From Cephalotus follicularis (lineage: Eukaryota; Streptophyta; Magnoliopsida; Oxalidales; Cephalotaceae), in contig BDDD01000892.1 in assembly GCA_001972305.1 (NCBI GenBank), positions 286,736-350,735 of the forward strand: a stretch of 64,000 nucleotides of DNA. The letters are read 5' to 3'. A program made the translations under genes and the position numbers. Shown here piece by piece: positions 35,060 to 47,064 of this stretch. Within the stretch, counting starts at the first letter, position 1. Every line of letters starts with the position of its first letter. The notes under the pieces were generated by a model that saw only the letters and a program-made list of their open reading frames with translations, ran no database searches and had not been told where the DNA came from.

Positions 35060-35064
35060 GTTTA
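35060..35064. repeat. Target-site duplication GTTTA (copia insertion)
   Basis: GTTTA at 35060-35064 and 36601-36605 flanks the TG...CA insertion. The empty site is preserved in BM's other LTR near 43451. Confidence 0.92.
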
Positions 35065-36600
35065 TGAAAGTAATGTTTATGTATGGCAACCTTTAAACTA
35101 ACAAACCAATATATGCGGAAAATACAAATTAAGCAATGAACATAAATAATCACACAAGAACAATTAAATAAAGAGTTAAGGGATAGAAGGAGTGCAAACA
35201 AATTTATAGTGGTTCGGCAAAACCGTGCCTACGTCCACTTTCTCAAAAACTCCTTGAGATTCCACTAGAATCCTCTAGCCACCTTTGATTTTCGGCTTAC
35301 GGGTGAAAATCAAACAAACCACCTTACAATTGATTTTGGGTTCCGGGTGCAAATCAAACAAACACCTTATGAGGGTTCACTCCCCTCTTTTACAATGAGT
35401 TGTAAAGATAATGTGTGTTTACAAGTAACCTCTCAAAGGTTGGATATAAAAGTGTAAACAAAAAAAGCTTGATGTAAATGTGCAAATTTGAACTTGGATG
35501 TTAGATGATCAAGAGTTCTGTTCTTCTCACTTTGTTTTTGTTTCTTGACCTCTATTTATAGCCTCATTCTCATTTATAGCCGTTGCAAAAGTCTTGGGCA
35601 TGTTGGATATGACATTTTGTGAATGCAGCCTTGTTTTAGTCTCTTCTGGCATAAAGACGTCGACTTCTTTAAGAAAGGCGTCGATGTCTTTCAATTGTAG
35701 CCGTTGGAACTAGCCGTTCCATGTTTCCTGGGAGTTGTCTATTTGAAAAGGCGTCGACTTCTTTCTAACAGGCGTCGATGTCTTTTCTGGGAAATCTCCA
35801 GGTTGAGTGTCACATCGATGTCTTCCATGTAGTCGATGTTTTTTCTGGGTATGATGAAAATGTCGTAGATCTCTATATAAAGGCATCGATGTCTTTCTGT
35901 TGGACGTCGATGTCTTTCTCTGAGGATCGATGTCTTTGGGTGCATTTTTCAGACAGTAGCTTCTGTTCCAAAAATCACTGAATGCGTCGATGTTTTCCTG
36001 GAAGTAGTCGATGTCTTCTTGAATGTAGTCGACGTCTTTTGGAAGTAGTCGACTTCTTTTGGTAAGGACGTCGATGCTAATATTGGAAGGAAGATGTTTT
36101 CTTTGCAGTTAATCCTGTACAAAAGGCGTCGATGCTATTTGGAAGGAGTCGACTCCTTTTTCTGCAGATTGGTTTTAGGTTTTGATATTCAACTTGTAAT
36201 TCCTTGCACATTAAGTAAACAAGTTAAATGCAATTTGTAATCATTAAAACATATGATTGAGACTTATCATCAATAAAGTCCCAACAATCTCCCCCTTTTT
36301 GATGATTACAAAACATTTGCTTTATACAAAAATTTATACCAACTTAAAATTTTAGATAAAACTCCCCCTTAATATCACATTGAATAATTATTTTTCAAAA
36401 AACACTATTTATGCAAGTAAATCATTTTTAAGTACAAAAGGCGTCGATGCTATTTGGAAGGAGTCGACTCCTTTTTCTGCAGATTGGTTTTAGGTTTTGA
36501 TATTCAACTTGTAATTCCTTGCACATAAGTAAACAAGTTAAATGCAATTTGTAATCATTAAAACATATGATTGAGACTTATCATCAATAAAGTCCCAACA
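35065..36600 (-). mobile_element. SIRE-like Ty1/copia deletion derivative
   Basis: A minus-orientation copia element inserted in BM's 3' LTR. 35065-36286 is a full LTR (1222 bp; minus-strand start TGTTGGGACTTTATTG). Next to it lies the polypurine tract (minus strand AAAAAGGGGGAG, 36289-36300). After about 130 bp of internal sequence, 36432-36600 repeats the first 169 bp of the LTR almost exactly (compare 36118-36286). So the element kept its 3' LTR, its polypurine end and the first part of the 5' LTR, and lost everything between. The TTTATAGTGGTTCGGC block near 35208 is typical of plant copia LTRs. It is the younger insertion relative to BM. Confidence 0.88.
35658..36150. repeat. GTCGATGTCTT / GTCGACTTCTT cluster (copia LTR)
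   Basis: About fifteen variants of (C)GTCGA(T/C)(G/T)TCTTT inside the copia LTR; several neighbours are 20-22 bp apart (for example the run 35986-36070). The core GTCGAC is the same as in the gypsy LTR clusters. A further copy of the end of the cluster lies in 36440-36475. Confidence 0.75.
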
Positions 36601-36708
36601 GTTTAAAAGTGTTAAGATAGGATTTTCATAGGCTACAAGGCCTTAGGGAGACTTCCCATGGAATCCCTTTTGAAAGAAAAATTTGGCTAAACAAAACAGG
36701 GGCTTTAG

Positions 36709-37025
36709 GCGTTGACGCGTAAAGTTTAGGCGTCAACGCGTAACGTCTGAGTGTTGACAATTTGCACTAGGCACTGACGGTTAAGGCTTTGTGCCTTAGG
36801 TGTCAACGCATGTGCTAGGCATCAACTGCTCGGAACACATAAGGCATCAACGCTTACCGAATGCGTCGACGCTTATGTCCCTCATTCCCTTTTCCACGTT
36901 AACGCATCATGCTAATTAGCACGCGAGCGGGAAGAAACACATATGGCATCGACGCATAGCCAAGGCGTCGACGCTTTGGGCACTCAAGAACACGTCAACG
37001 CGCACGAAGAACACGTTGACACCAT
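36709..37025. repeat. GCGTCAACGC / GCGTCGACGC cluster (BM 3' LTR)
   Basis: At least twelve variants. The first eight start at about 36709, 36730, 36751, 36771, 36800, 36819, 36844 and 36863. The homologous cluster of the 5' LTR is at 43588-43920. Confidence 0.75.
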
Positions 37026-38318
37026 ATGCCACTATCAACACTGAAAATCCATGAAAACTGGTTTAAATCCCTTAAAATTCAACTCAAAGGAAGCTATAAG
37101 CTCCGCCCATCATTTATAACATAAAATTTAAAACCATATCCTTATCCCTTAGATTGAGAGAAAACGGAGAATGGGTAAAAAGGTCCCAAACTCTCAGATT
37201 TCCCTTCAATCTCCATTTCCCTCCGTTTAACCCTACCCTGTGCCATAAACCATGAAATTATGCATAACCATAACCATACATTTAGCACACAATCATCAAT
37301 GAACAGTCATGTTCATACAATCCATTCAAAATGCAAGAGCGCAAGCAATAGTACAACCTACCTCTTAGTAATTGAGCTTGGAAACCCTTTATCTTTGACC
37401 ATTTCCTTCACCCTGCATATACAACGTATTTTCGTTACACTCTACACATAGGCAGCAACACACTGCCGTCACCGGAGCTCCGGCCAGATTCTGGCCTACA
37501 CCCTGGAGTTCCGACCACGCCATAAACAGGCTCTAAATTGGCCAATCTATACAATGCGGCCATAGACTCTCCGTGACTCACCGCGGAACGCGCTGTCACG
37601 GCCGGTAGTGAGTTCAACTCACTGAGTTGACTCGTCGGTCGTCAACAGTTCGGGTCAACACCCAAAAACGCCACACCATCACCAGATCAACACATACATT
37701 CCCTATGGGTGTAGCCGACCTTCACGGTCATAGGCGGCAGGGAACGGACTCACTGAGTCAACTCGGCAACTAGAATCCGACCAATTCTGGCCAAATAACG
37801 CCTAAACTGTCACTGATATGGGTGTACCCGACCTTCTAGGTGAAGACCGGCCCCACCCGAGACAATTACCGATGATGGAATGCACGACAGAGACGACAGT
37901 GACGCAAGGCATCAGGGAGAAGGAAAAAGAAAAGAGAAGAATAGGAATATGAAGGTTACCGGCCATGGAGGAACTGCCGTGATGCTCGCCATTTCGCCCA
38001 CCTGCGTCTCTCTCTTCTTCTCCGGCGCCCAGCTCCCTCTCTCTCTCTTTCTCTCCCGCGTTCTCTCCCCACCTCTCTCCCTTTCTTTCTTCATACGGGC
38101 GCATTATGTGCCCGTGTTCTCTCCCTCTCTCCTTTATTTCTTTTAGCCATTCCTGGTTTTTACCAGCAAAATACTAAGGCATGGGTCCCGTTTATCCCAC
38201 GTATTGCAATATTAATTAATCCAACCGCTACTAAAATAATCGCAATAATAATGCAAACATAGGGTCGTACTGTCGCCCATTAAAAATAGGCTTTATTGGC
38301 CATTTTGGGTATTACATC

Positions 38319-38333
38319 CTCCCCTAGAGAAAT
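38319..38333 (-). other. BM polypurine tract
   Basis: Read on the minus strand, TTTCTCTAGGGGAGGAT ends next to the 3' LTR start TGTAATACCC. It is the usual primer site for plus-strand synthesis. Confidence 0.8.
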
Positions 38334-38344
38334 CTCGTTCCGAG

Positions 38345-38830
38345 ATTCCCTAGGTTAAAACATGTAAGGTACAATGGCTTCATTTCTTCCTCACGTCCCA
38401 TGTGACTTTCTCAAGTCCATGATATTGCCATAACAATTCAGTTAGCTCATTGGCCTTGTTCTGTAATCGTTTGATCCATAACCATTAGATCCATGATCAT
38501 ACGATCCGTAAACATGTAACCCATACCATCGTTATTCAGCGTCCATATCATTCTAAAACCATCTATGAACATATATATATATATATGTACATGAGTTCTC
38601 CTCAAGCTCGTATCCGTCCTTAACTCTAACGGCTCATATTGTAGCACGCGAGAAGGATCTGGAGGATATTTTCTGAGTATTGAGGCATGGACACATCATG
38701 TAACACATGATCTCCTACTGGGAGTTCTACTAACGGCAAATGCTCATCCCAACTGCCACGAGACTTCCCCAATCCATTACGCATGCCCATTACACCACTA
38801 TCATTTTATCCATATACCCTACCTTACAAG
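38345..38830 (-). pseudogene. BM integrase and C-terminal remnants
   Basis: On the minus strand: a piece of integrase core (GSWDEHLPLVE, near 38750) joined directly, with the intervening ~150 residues deleted, to a C-terminal piece GDHVLHDVSM and then VLQYEPLELRT (near 38640). Last comes the chromo-like end QYHGLEKVTWD near 38410. Frames change several times. Recognisable but dead. Confidence 0.75.
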
Positions 38831-39143
38831 GTTTATGCCGATCTCATAGACTGAGTGGTAAGGAAAGCCTGTAGGCAACTATGCCTACTCCCCCTTCATG
38901 TCATTCGACCCAAAAGAGCTTCAGATCTCGGCACATCTCGCTAATCGCCAGATGTACCGAGAAACTGGAGCGACGAGCCTGTTATAAGAGCTCATCTTTT
39001 AACTCTTTATTGCAAGGAACATGAACTCCACCTTTGAATCGTATCAATTCTGTACCATGAATAGAGGATTCGAGTTTGAACACATCTTGATCATGTAATG
39101 CATCCTTAAGCATTTCACCATCCATCCATTGAGCCTCTCAATT

Positions 39144-39410
39144 CTATCCATCAACCATGGTCTTGCTTGAACTTGGGAGACTGTTAAGCAAGCTAATCGG
39201 TGACTTAAAGCGTTTGCTACCCATTTGCATTGCCTGGTTGATATTGGATCTCACAGATATAGCCATTGAGTAGCTCATCCACCTTCTTTGCCTCATATTT
39301 AGATCCTTCTGGGAGAAAAGATGTTTAGGACTCTTGCGATCTGTAAAAACCTCAACTTTGCGCCCTATAAACAGTGTCTCCACCTGTGTAGCACACGACT
39401 AGCGCTGCAA
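39144..39410 (-). pseudogene. BM RNase H remnant
   Basis: The minus-strand frame reads VFTDRKSPKHLFSQKDLNMRQ, the end of a gypsy RNase H and start of the tether, then a stretch with weak similarity to the region that follows it in Tekay/Del elements. The early catalytic part is not clearly visible. Confidence 0.8.
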
Positions 39411-39549
39411 ATTCTAGGTCATGAGTGGAATAACCTACTCATGAGGTTCCAACTTTCCTTGAGACATAGGCTCTCACTTCCCCATATAGCTTCAAAATAC
39501 AATTTAAACCGTTCCCTGTCTGCGTTGATCGGTTCAAAGTGTAGTAATT

Positions 39550-39920
39550 CATGAGGATTCTTTGACAAAGTGGCGATAATAGCCCACTAAGCCTAAGAAT
39601 CTACGGATCTCAGTCATGTTGGTTGGCCGTTTTCCAATCCCTTACTACTTCTATCCTTGTTAGGTCCATAGATGAACCGGCATTGGAGACAATGTGACTA
39701 AGGAAAACTACCTCTGATAACCAAAATTCCATGTTTGTTGAACTTGGCATACCACTGGCGATCTCGCAAGACCCGCCATGCTCAACACATCATTGAAGGA
39801 GATCACGATGATATGGTCAAGACATGGATTACACACCCTTTTCATAATATTCACGAATGTATTAGGGCATTGGTCATCCAAAACGACATTATAATCCACT
39901 CATAAAGTCCATATCATGAC
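39550..39920 (-). pseudogene. BM reverse transcriptase remnant
   Basis: On the minus strand: a decayed palm region (NIMKRVCNPCLDHIIVIS then FNDVL, where active copies have two adjacent Asp, so one catalytic Asp is lost to Asn). A frame change leads to a WYAKFNKHGI / RLSGLL region matching the RT thumb and connection. Stops and frameshifts throughout. Confidence 0.78.
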
Positions 39921-41780
39921 TTAGAGGCTGTTGATAACAATACATATCCATATGGATCCATCCCTGGAGCCACTTCTAAAACATCCATCGGAAACACTAA
40001 GAGGTTTGCCATCAGATAAGGTTCGCTATCTCTATAGCACATGACTCACACACCCATTCGGGAATAATAGATCCTCCTACTGGGGTGCTAACTTATATAA
40101 CATTCCATAAAAGCTCGGGTTTCACATCAGCATAAATTGAGTGAACCCGGATCCATAACTATAACTATACCTACCATAACCATACCCTAACTATATGATA
40201 TTCGCCCTGTAGTCAGGGTTCGTCGACCATTCCTCTAGGTGCCATACAGATCCATCACGGCCATCTCAGTCGGTGACTAATTCGTTTCACATGTCATGGA
40301 CCTCACTGTCACATCATTAATGTATCCCATAAGATTCTGGAAGGTTTACCTTCTTGAAGTCATCCTCCCTAGCAATCCTAGACTACTTGGCGGCCTTAGA
40401 AACGGCCTACTCGGTAGCCTTAGGTGTTAGCCTAACCAGGGAATCCTTTAAGGATAAAAACCCAAGAAAAATCAAAAGTTGCATAAGAAACAGGACATTT
40501 GGGCGTCGACACCATCCTCTAGGCATCGACGCCATCACTGTAGGAGTCAACTCTTCCATTCTAGGCGTTAACGTGTTCGCTCTAAGCTCCATCAGATACC
40601 ATGTTTAGGCATAGACATGCCGAGTACACATTCAGGGTGTGCGTCGACGCATTAACCATCCCTCCTTAGCACTAACAAGTTCCATGAATCGCGTTAACGC
40701 GTTGCTCCATTAGGTAGGGTTGGGCATCGACGTGTAACACTGATTGACGCACAAAAACGCGAAGGAATTGACATCGCGTCAACTACTCACTTCTAGGGCA
40801 TCAAGTCTTCACTCATAAGCTTCGACGCTATGAACCAATGTGTCGATATGTTGACCGAAAAGTGGTCCGCAAATAGAGGAGAAATCGTGCCGAACCCCTG
40901 GAAGCAAATTAATCGGATACTTTGAATCCCTCTCTGGGGGTAAGGATGTCAATTCATCCGGAAACATATCCGGGTATTCATAACAACAGGAACATCGTCA
41001 AACTTTGGTACCCATTTCCTATCATCGGTCACATATGCCTGGTATCCACAATATCCCTGCTTCATAAGCCTATCAGCAAGAGGAACTGATATCATCCGTA
41101 CTGGCTGATGATCTAAAGTCGTAATTAATTTGAATTGAGACTATGCTGACATATTGAAGGTCACAACCTTCCCGTAGTAGTCCACAGGAGCGTAATGTGC
41201 TGCTAACCATAACATTCCCTAACCATCCACTCCATTACCATACAATCCGTAAGGTCATAGGACTCGTCTCTCAAGCAACGAGCCTTAGCTCTAACCCTCA
41301 ACCCTTGGCACTGGCCTGCTCGGTAGTACATAGTCTACTTGGCAGTCAATAACAACAGTTTGGTAGAAACAGACCTTTCAATAATGATCCATTTGTTCCA
41401 TAACCATAGAATGGTTAACTAAATACACATACTGTCTCATACCAGCATATATAAGTAGTTAGCCACATAGCATCATCTAATTATACCATTCTGTAACCAT
41501 CGTACCCTTCCGTATCTGTACCATCAACTCATACCATAAAACCATAGGACTAGGTCAAATGTCTGCCCTTGGGCTCCCCTCCTTTTTCCTTCCATAATTA
41601 CCTTGTGTAAGATGCAAAAGAATAAGCTATCGACTTTCCATGGCCATACTTCCGAGAAACTCCATATAACACGTATTATTATTCCACAACTCCAAATAAC
41701 GCTAAATCGCATTTTATCTCCATCAATCATCCTCATTTCCCATAGCCAAGGACCCTATCCCGGTGTATCCAGAATAGGCC
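39921..41780 (-). other. BM internal region without recognisable coding sequence
   Basis: This should hold gag, protease and the start of RT, but I cannot follow any of them. It does hold a GTCGACGC-type cluster at 40502-40850, unusual because it lies in an internal region and not in an LTR. A short minus frame (40407-40592) runs through that cluster and is not gene-like. Confidence 0.5.
40502..40850. repeat. GCGTCGACGC-type cluster in BM internal region
   Basis: About a dozen variants (GGCGTCGACACC, GGCATCGACGCC, GGCGTTAACGTG, GTGCGTCGACGCA, GCGTTAACGCG and others). Spacing is irregular. Confidence 0.7.
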
Positions 41781-41781
41781 A

Positions 41782-41793
41782 GCTCTGATACCA
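41782..41793 (-). other. BM primer-binding site
   Basis: GCTCTGATACCA on the plus strand, a perfect TGGTATCAGAGC on the minus strand, 5 nt from the 5' LTR. It fixes the element's orientation. Confidence 0.95.
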
Positions 41794-41798
41794 AACAA

Positions 41799-44700
41799 TG
41801 TCGCGTCCTGAACCGTGAGGAAACCCCCACAACTCGACACGTGACATACATTCCCTTCAATCCATTCATCTCATATAAAAAATACACCAAAAGTGCTATA
41901 AATTTAAAACTTAAATCAACCGTATGACATCAGCGAAATAAGCAATCCATATAAAAACTAACTCTTATAATTTTCTGAAAATCAGGCATGATGTATTCGT
42001 TTATCAGACCTATGCCCACTGTAAAGAAAACACATCTCATATCTTGGGCTCAGCCCTCAATAACCGCACTCCCGTAGGAGGAATCAGCAATTAAACCATA
42101 TACAATACATCAACACACATCTTATAAGCACTGCCACATGTCGGCAGGTCGATAACTGAATAAAGCAAAACTCTAACATATCTTTAGATTTGTCTCTTAT
42201 TATCTCTTATACAAATCATATACAAAACCATAAACAGCCATATACATGAGAGATAACAACGCTGCTGTAGAGAACCTATCCATCACGGTCCATCTTACCG
42301 TAGTCCATTGCCTGTGCTTGACCCATTCCATTACAAGGAAATGGGTCAGTGACATAAAGTCGGGTAGGTATACTATATGTTATGCATGCAACAGATATAT
42401 GATAGCATGTCGTGCATGCAACAGTATAACAATGTATGTGTGCAACATATATAACAGGATGCCCTATAATGCAACAGCATCATAATGATATGTTATGTGT
42501 GCAACAGTGTAACCATATATGCATGGCATGACATATGCGTGAAAGCCAAGTGTGGACTGCTCTAGTATACCAATCGTCCCTAAGTAGTGGTATACTTCGC
42601 TAGTCCTAGTATCACATCAAAGGCCATATGTCTGCAGACACTCCATAAAACCATCCATAACCAAACCATGAGAACAATCAATCTATAGGGTCAAGGAATA
42701 ACACTGGCCACATAACCCTGCCCTGATGGTTACACCCGAAGGTGCTAGCCCCTGAGGGGACCCGCGATCAATCCCGAAGGAGTCAGCTCGGTCTACCCTA
42801 AATCCATAATGCTAGTCCAGAAGTCTTAGCCCCTGAGAGATCTGTGAGATCTGTAGCATACACATGCTATACCCTATCACTCTACAATTCATTGATGCCC
42901 AAAGGTCATCTAGCAAAGGAGGATATGCTAATATATGGCCCGCATCCATAATTCTTCATGACGGAAATGAAGATTATGAATGGGTTATCCCGTAAGGTCT
43001 CAACCATAACAAACAACAGCCATAGTTGTACCCTACCCTCAAACTATAACCATTTACCATTTAAAATATAGGGACCTACCATAAAGGATCTCATAGGATC
43101 CACATTTGCCAAAACCCTTTAAAAACCATTTTCATAGCCATAACCCTTTCCATAACCCTAAACCCTTTTTTATAACCATAAACCATTTCCATTTTGTTGG
43201 TCCCTATCGAAGTTGAAAACAATGTAGAGGTAGTCTAATTAGGATATCCGCGTCTAGATGTCACAACTGAGCTGTCCTAACCATTTATTGAAAACCCTTT
43301 CAATTCCATAAAACAATGGAGAGGAAGTCTAATTAGGATATCTGCATCCAGATGTCCCAATCGGGCTATCTGACCATTCTTGGAAACCATTTGTGTAAAA
43401 ACCCCCTTTCCATAAAACTTTCTTTAAAGATTGATTTCAAAGAGTAATCCATAGTTTAAAAATGTTAAGATAGGATTTCCATAGGCTACAAGGCCTTAGG
43501 GAGGCTTCCCATGGAATCCCTTTTGAAAGACAGTCATTTGGGTTGAAAACCATAAAATTTGGCTAAACAAAGCAGGGGTTTTAGGAGTTGACGAGTAAAG
43601 TTTAGCCGTCGACGCGTAACATATAAGCGTTGACACTTTGCACTAGGCGTCGACGGTTAAGGCTTTGGGCCTTAGCCATTGACGCATTTTCTAGGCAATG
43701 ATGCATGCGCTAGGTGTCAACTGCTCATAACACATAAGGCGCCAACGCTTACCGAAACTGTCGACGCTTATGTCCCTCTTTCCCTTTTATGCGTTAACGC
43801 GTCATGCTAGTTAGCACGCGAGCACAAAGAAACACATATGGCATCGACGCATAGCCAAGGCATCAACGCTCTGGGCACTCAAGAACACGTCAATGCTCAC
43901 GAAGAACACATTGACGCCCTAGGCCACTGTCAACACTGAAAATCCATGAAAACTAGTTTAAATTCCTTAAAATTCAACTCAAAGGAAGCTATAAGCTTCG
44001 CCCATCATTTAAAACATTAAACCAGCTTTAAAACCATTTAAAACAATATCCTTATCCCTTAGATCAAGAGAAAATGGAGAATGGGTAAAAAGTTCCCAAA
44101 CTCTCCAATTTCCCTTCAATCTTCATTTCCCTCCGTTTAACCCTACCCTGCGCCATAAACAATGAAACTATGCATAACCATAACCATACATTTAGCACAC
44201 AATCATCAATAAACAATCATGTTCATACAATCCATTCAAAATTCAAGAGCGCAAGCAATAGTATAACCTACCTCTTAACAACTGAGCCCGGAAAGCCTTT
44301 ATCTTTGACCGTTTCCTTCACCCTGCATATACAACGTATTTCTGTTACACTCTACGCATAGGCAGCAACACACTGCCGTCACCGGAGCTCCAACCAGATT
44401 CCGTCCTACAGCCTGGAGTACTGGCCATACCATAAACAGGCTCTAAATTGGCCGATCTATACAATGTTATCGTAGACTCGCCATGACTCACCGTGAAATG
44501 CGCTGTCACGGTCTGCTGTGAGTTCAACTCACTGAGTTGACTCGCCAGTCGTCAACAGTTCTAGACAACACCCAAAAATGCCACACCATCACCAGATCAA
44601 CACATTCCTGCCCTAAACTCGTTGAGACTCGACGCTAATGGCGCGGTCATAGGTGGCAGCGAGTCGGACTCGCTGAGTTGACTCAGTAACTGGAATCCGG

Positions 44701-45244
44701 CCAATTCCAACCAAATGACTCCTAAACTATCACCGATATGGTTGTATCCGACCTTCTAGATAAAGATCGGCCCCACCCGCGATGATTACCGAAGGTGGAA
44801 CACACGGCAGAGGCGACAGTGACGCAAGGCATCGGGGAGAAGGAAAAAGAAAATAGAAGAAGAAGAAGAAGAGGAAGAGTAAGGTTACCAGCCTTGGAGG
44901 AACCACCGTGACGCTCGTCATTTCGCCCGCCGGCGTCTCTCTCTTCTTCTTCGGCACCCAGCTCCCTCTCTCTCTCTTTCTCTCCCGTGTTCTCTCCCTC
45001 ACCTCTCCCTTTCTTTCTTCATACGGCCGTATTATGCGCCCATGTCCTATCCCTCTCTCATTTATTTCTTTTGTCCATTCCTGGTATTTACCAGCAAAAT
45101 ACTAAGGCCTGGGTCCTGTTTATCCCGCACATTGTAGTATTAATTAATCCAACCGCCACTAAAATAATCGCAATAATAATGCGAACGTAGGGCCGTACTG
45201 TTGCGCATTAAAAATAGGCTTTATAGGCCATTTTGGGCATTACA
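41799..45244 (-). mobile_element. BM 5' LTR (B family)
   Basis: It begins on the plus strand TGTCGCGTCCTGAACC and ends TTTTGGGCATTACA, 3446 bp. It is uninterrupted and keeps the empty site of the copia insertion. Internal landmarks are those of the 3' LTR, including the GTCGAC-type cluster at 43588-43920, GAGTTCAACTCACTGAGTTG near 44520 and the CT-rich block near 44940. Frames at 44345-45105 come from the CT/GA-rich region. Confidence 0.9.
43588..43920. repeat. GCGTCGACGC-type cluster (BM 5' LTR)
   Basis: The homologue of 36709-37025 with independent point differences; core motifs are still recognisable. Confidence 0.75.
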
Positions 45245-46290
45245 CGGACCACAGACGTAGAGGTCAGAGCTCAAAGCGCAAGCATTACATCAGGACTAAG
45301 GGAACTCTAAGGGTCGTGCAGGCTACATGGACGCTTCTCTAATCAAATTGTTTCTAATACCAATCACCCAAAAAGTCTTTATAATTGCAGACCTCTAAGG
45401 TCATAGTTGGGTTCAACAGTGCTGAGCCTTGATGAGATAGCCTCCCAATCTCCACTAAGTCAAGGAGAGTTAATCAAATCGATTCCGAGTGCCCAGTATG
45501 CTTTATCAAAAAGAGACTAGCATAGAGGGAGGAGTCAATTAGACCAGCGCCCCAGTATTCTCTGTCTTAACCAGACTACCATTAAGGGGAAGGTAGACTA
45601 GACTTCTCTACCTACAACACTGAGGGTGCGTAGATGGATGCAGGTATTACCCCCTCATGCCTTACAGTTATGATAATCGAATAATTGTGGTCCGCTACCT
45701 CGAGATGAGGAGGACGAGGTGAGCTTCTCTGCTACCTCGAGCTGAGGAGGCCAAGGTGAGCTTCTCTGCTTGACTCCTCTGCCTGCAACACCTTTAATGC
45801 ACAGAAGGACGGAAGTCCTCTGCCTGCTCATACCTTGTGAATATAAGTATCTCCAAAAGACTTTGGGTTGGTATAGGTAATGCTTATAGGCTTAAAGTGT
45901 AGGAATGATAACTTTTACGATATGGGAACCATAATCAAGGGCAGGTACAGATGTTACATCAAGTGACCAGAAGGGCCGGATCACAGAGCAAGGCGTCCTC
46001 TGCAGTGCAGTTCCTGCTGTTTACACCTACCTTGTATAAGAGTGTTAAGGCATAAGAATGATTGTAAAAAGTTTAATCTTACCTGCTGACTTGTGGCAGA
46101 GCATGAGATTTAAGAAGTTATGTATATAAATGAGGCTTACCCATGTGAGAAATTGAATGGTTATTTTGCATGCATAATTATATATTGAAGTTTTAAATTT
46201 ATTGTATATTTGGATGATGATGATTGATTGGTAGGGATGGCATGTCACCTATCGGACCATGGGGTCCTCCAATCAGGGTTCGGGTGTGAC
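45245..46290 (+). mobile_element. LTR-E4, right piece
   Basis: It resumes with the second target copy CGGAC and then CACAGACGTAGAGGTC, as at the matching place in E5 (near 52118). It ends GTTCGGGTGTGAC before the unit 4 primer site. The two E4 pieces add up to about 2.41 kb. Confidence 0.9.
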
Positions 46291-46297
46291 TGTTTGG

Positions 46298-46309
46298 TGG
46301 TATCAGAGC
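46298..46309 (+). other. Primer-binding site, E unit 4
   Basis: A perfect TGGTATCAGAGC, 7 nt after the LTR end. Confidence 0.93.
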
Positions 46310-46454
46310 ATAAACTATGCTGGATATGCCAGGATAGGATCCTTGGAAGTTAGAACTGTGAATGATTGATTGGATTAAGTGTTGCTTCAATTATATTGGA
46401 GTTGCGGATATATGATAAGTGGATATTGACCCCTCTCTCTTATATAAGGTAGTT

Positions 46455-47064
46455 ATGGAAGAAAGATGAAGAGGAGCTACAAGAAAAGTTGGGGCAAGGC
46501 CATCGACTAGACGTACCCGAGCCAATAGAAGTAGTGAAGAACAAGAAGAAGTAAATGTGGCCCAAGAAGAAGAATTTACTGCACCTACTCAAGAAGGGCC
46601 TAGAGATTATATGACAGATATTCATGGAATGATGCACAAATGAATGAATTCATGCAAAGACAAATGGCTGCAATAGAGCAAACCCCAGCTGCAAGGCCAG
46701 CTAGGCATGCAGAAGCAGCAAGGAGATCAGTGGATTGTACTACACCCAGGCCCGATCCCTTGATTAGGTTTTTGTAGCCAAATCCTCCAGCTTTTATAGG
46801 GGATTCAGATTCTGATGCCGCAGAGATATGGCTTATGCAAATGGCAAAGATCTTCAGGGTCTTGGGGTGTTCGGACAATGAGAAGGTTGCTATTGCTACC
46901 TATATGATGTAGGGGGAAGCAAAGCATTGGTGGAGAATGGATGAGACCACTTGGGAAGAATCAGGAATACCAAATTCCTGGGATATGTTTAGAGTAGAAT
47001 TCAATGAGAGGCACTACCCCGAGGCCGAAGTTGGCAAAAGGGAAGCTGAATTTCTTAGCCTAAC
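46455..47064 (+). pseudogene. E-family gag, unit 4, 5' piece
   Basis: The ATG at 46455 is followed by TGA at codon 5. Beyond it come the familiar N-terminal and capsid-core blocks: GDSDSDAAEIWLMQMAKIF, EAKHWWRMDE and SWDMFRVEFNERHYPEAEV. A TAG replaces the usual Gln just before the EAKHWW region (about 46911). Interrupted after codon ...FLSLT by a solo LTR-C. It keeps Ser where units 1 and 2 have the TGA after GD. Confidence 0.88.

Larger units (their letters stand above)
33411..38316 (-). mobile_element. BM 3' LTR (B family), carrying a copia insertion
   Basis: On the plus strand it begins TGTCGCATCCTGAACC and ends TTTTGGGTATTACA, which read on the minus strand is TGTAATACCC...GATGCGACA. 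Without the copia insertion and its 5-bp duplication it is about 3.37 kb, matching the 5' LTR at 3.45 kb. It contains a GACCCATTTC block near 33923, a GTCAACGC/GTCGACGC cluster (36709-37025), GAGTTCAACTCACTGAGTTG dyads near 37610 and a CT/GA-rich block near 38000, as in the solo LTR-B at 3143-6641. Confidence 0.9.
33411..45244 (-). mobile_element. Gypsy element BM (minus), whole, nested in LTR-E4
   Basis: A minus-strand LTR retrotransposon with both LTRs (5' LTR 41799-45244, 3' LTR 33411-38316), a primer site next to the 5' LTR, a polypurine tract next to the 3' LTR and a 5-bp target duplication (CGGGC at 33406-33410, CGGAC at 45245-45249). The internal region is only about 3.5 kb and holds decayed RT, RNase H, integrase and C-terminal remnants in the right order, so it was once autonomous and is now dead. 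Its two LTRs are clearly similar, apart from the copia insertion in the 3' one and small indels. Confidence 0.9.
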
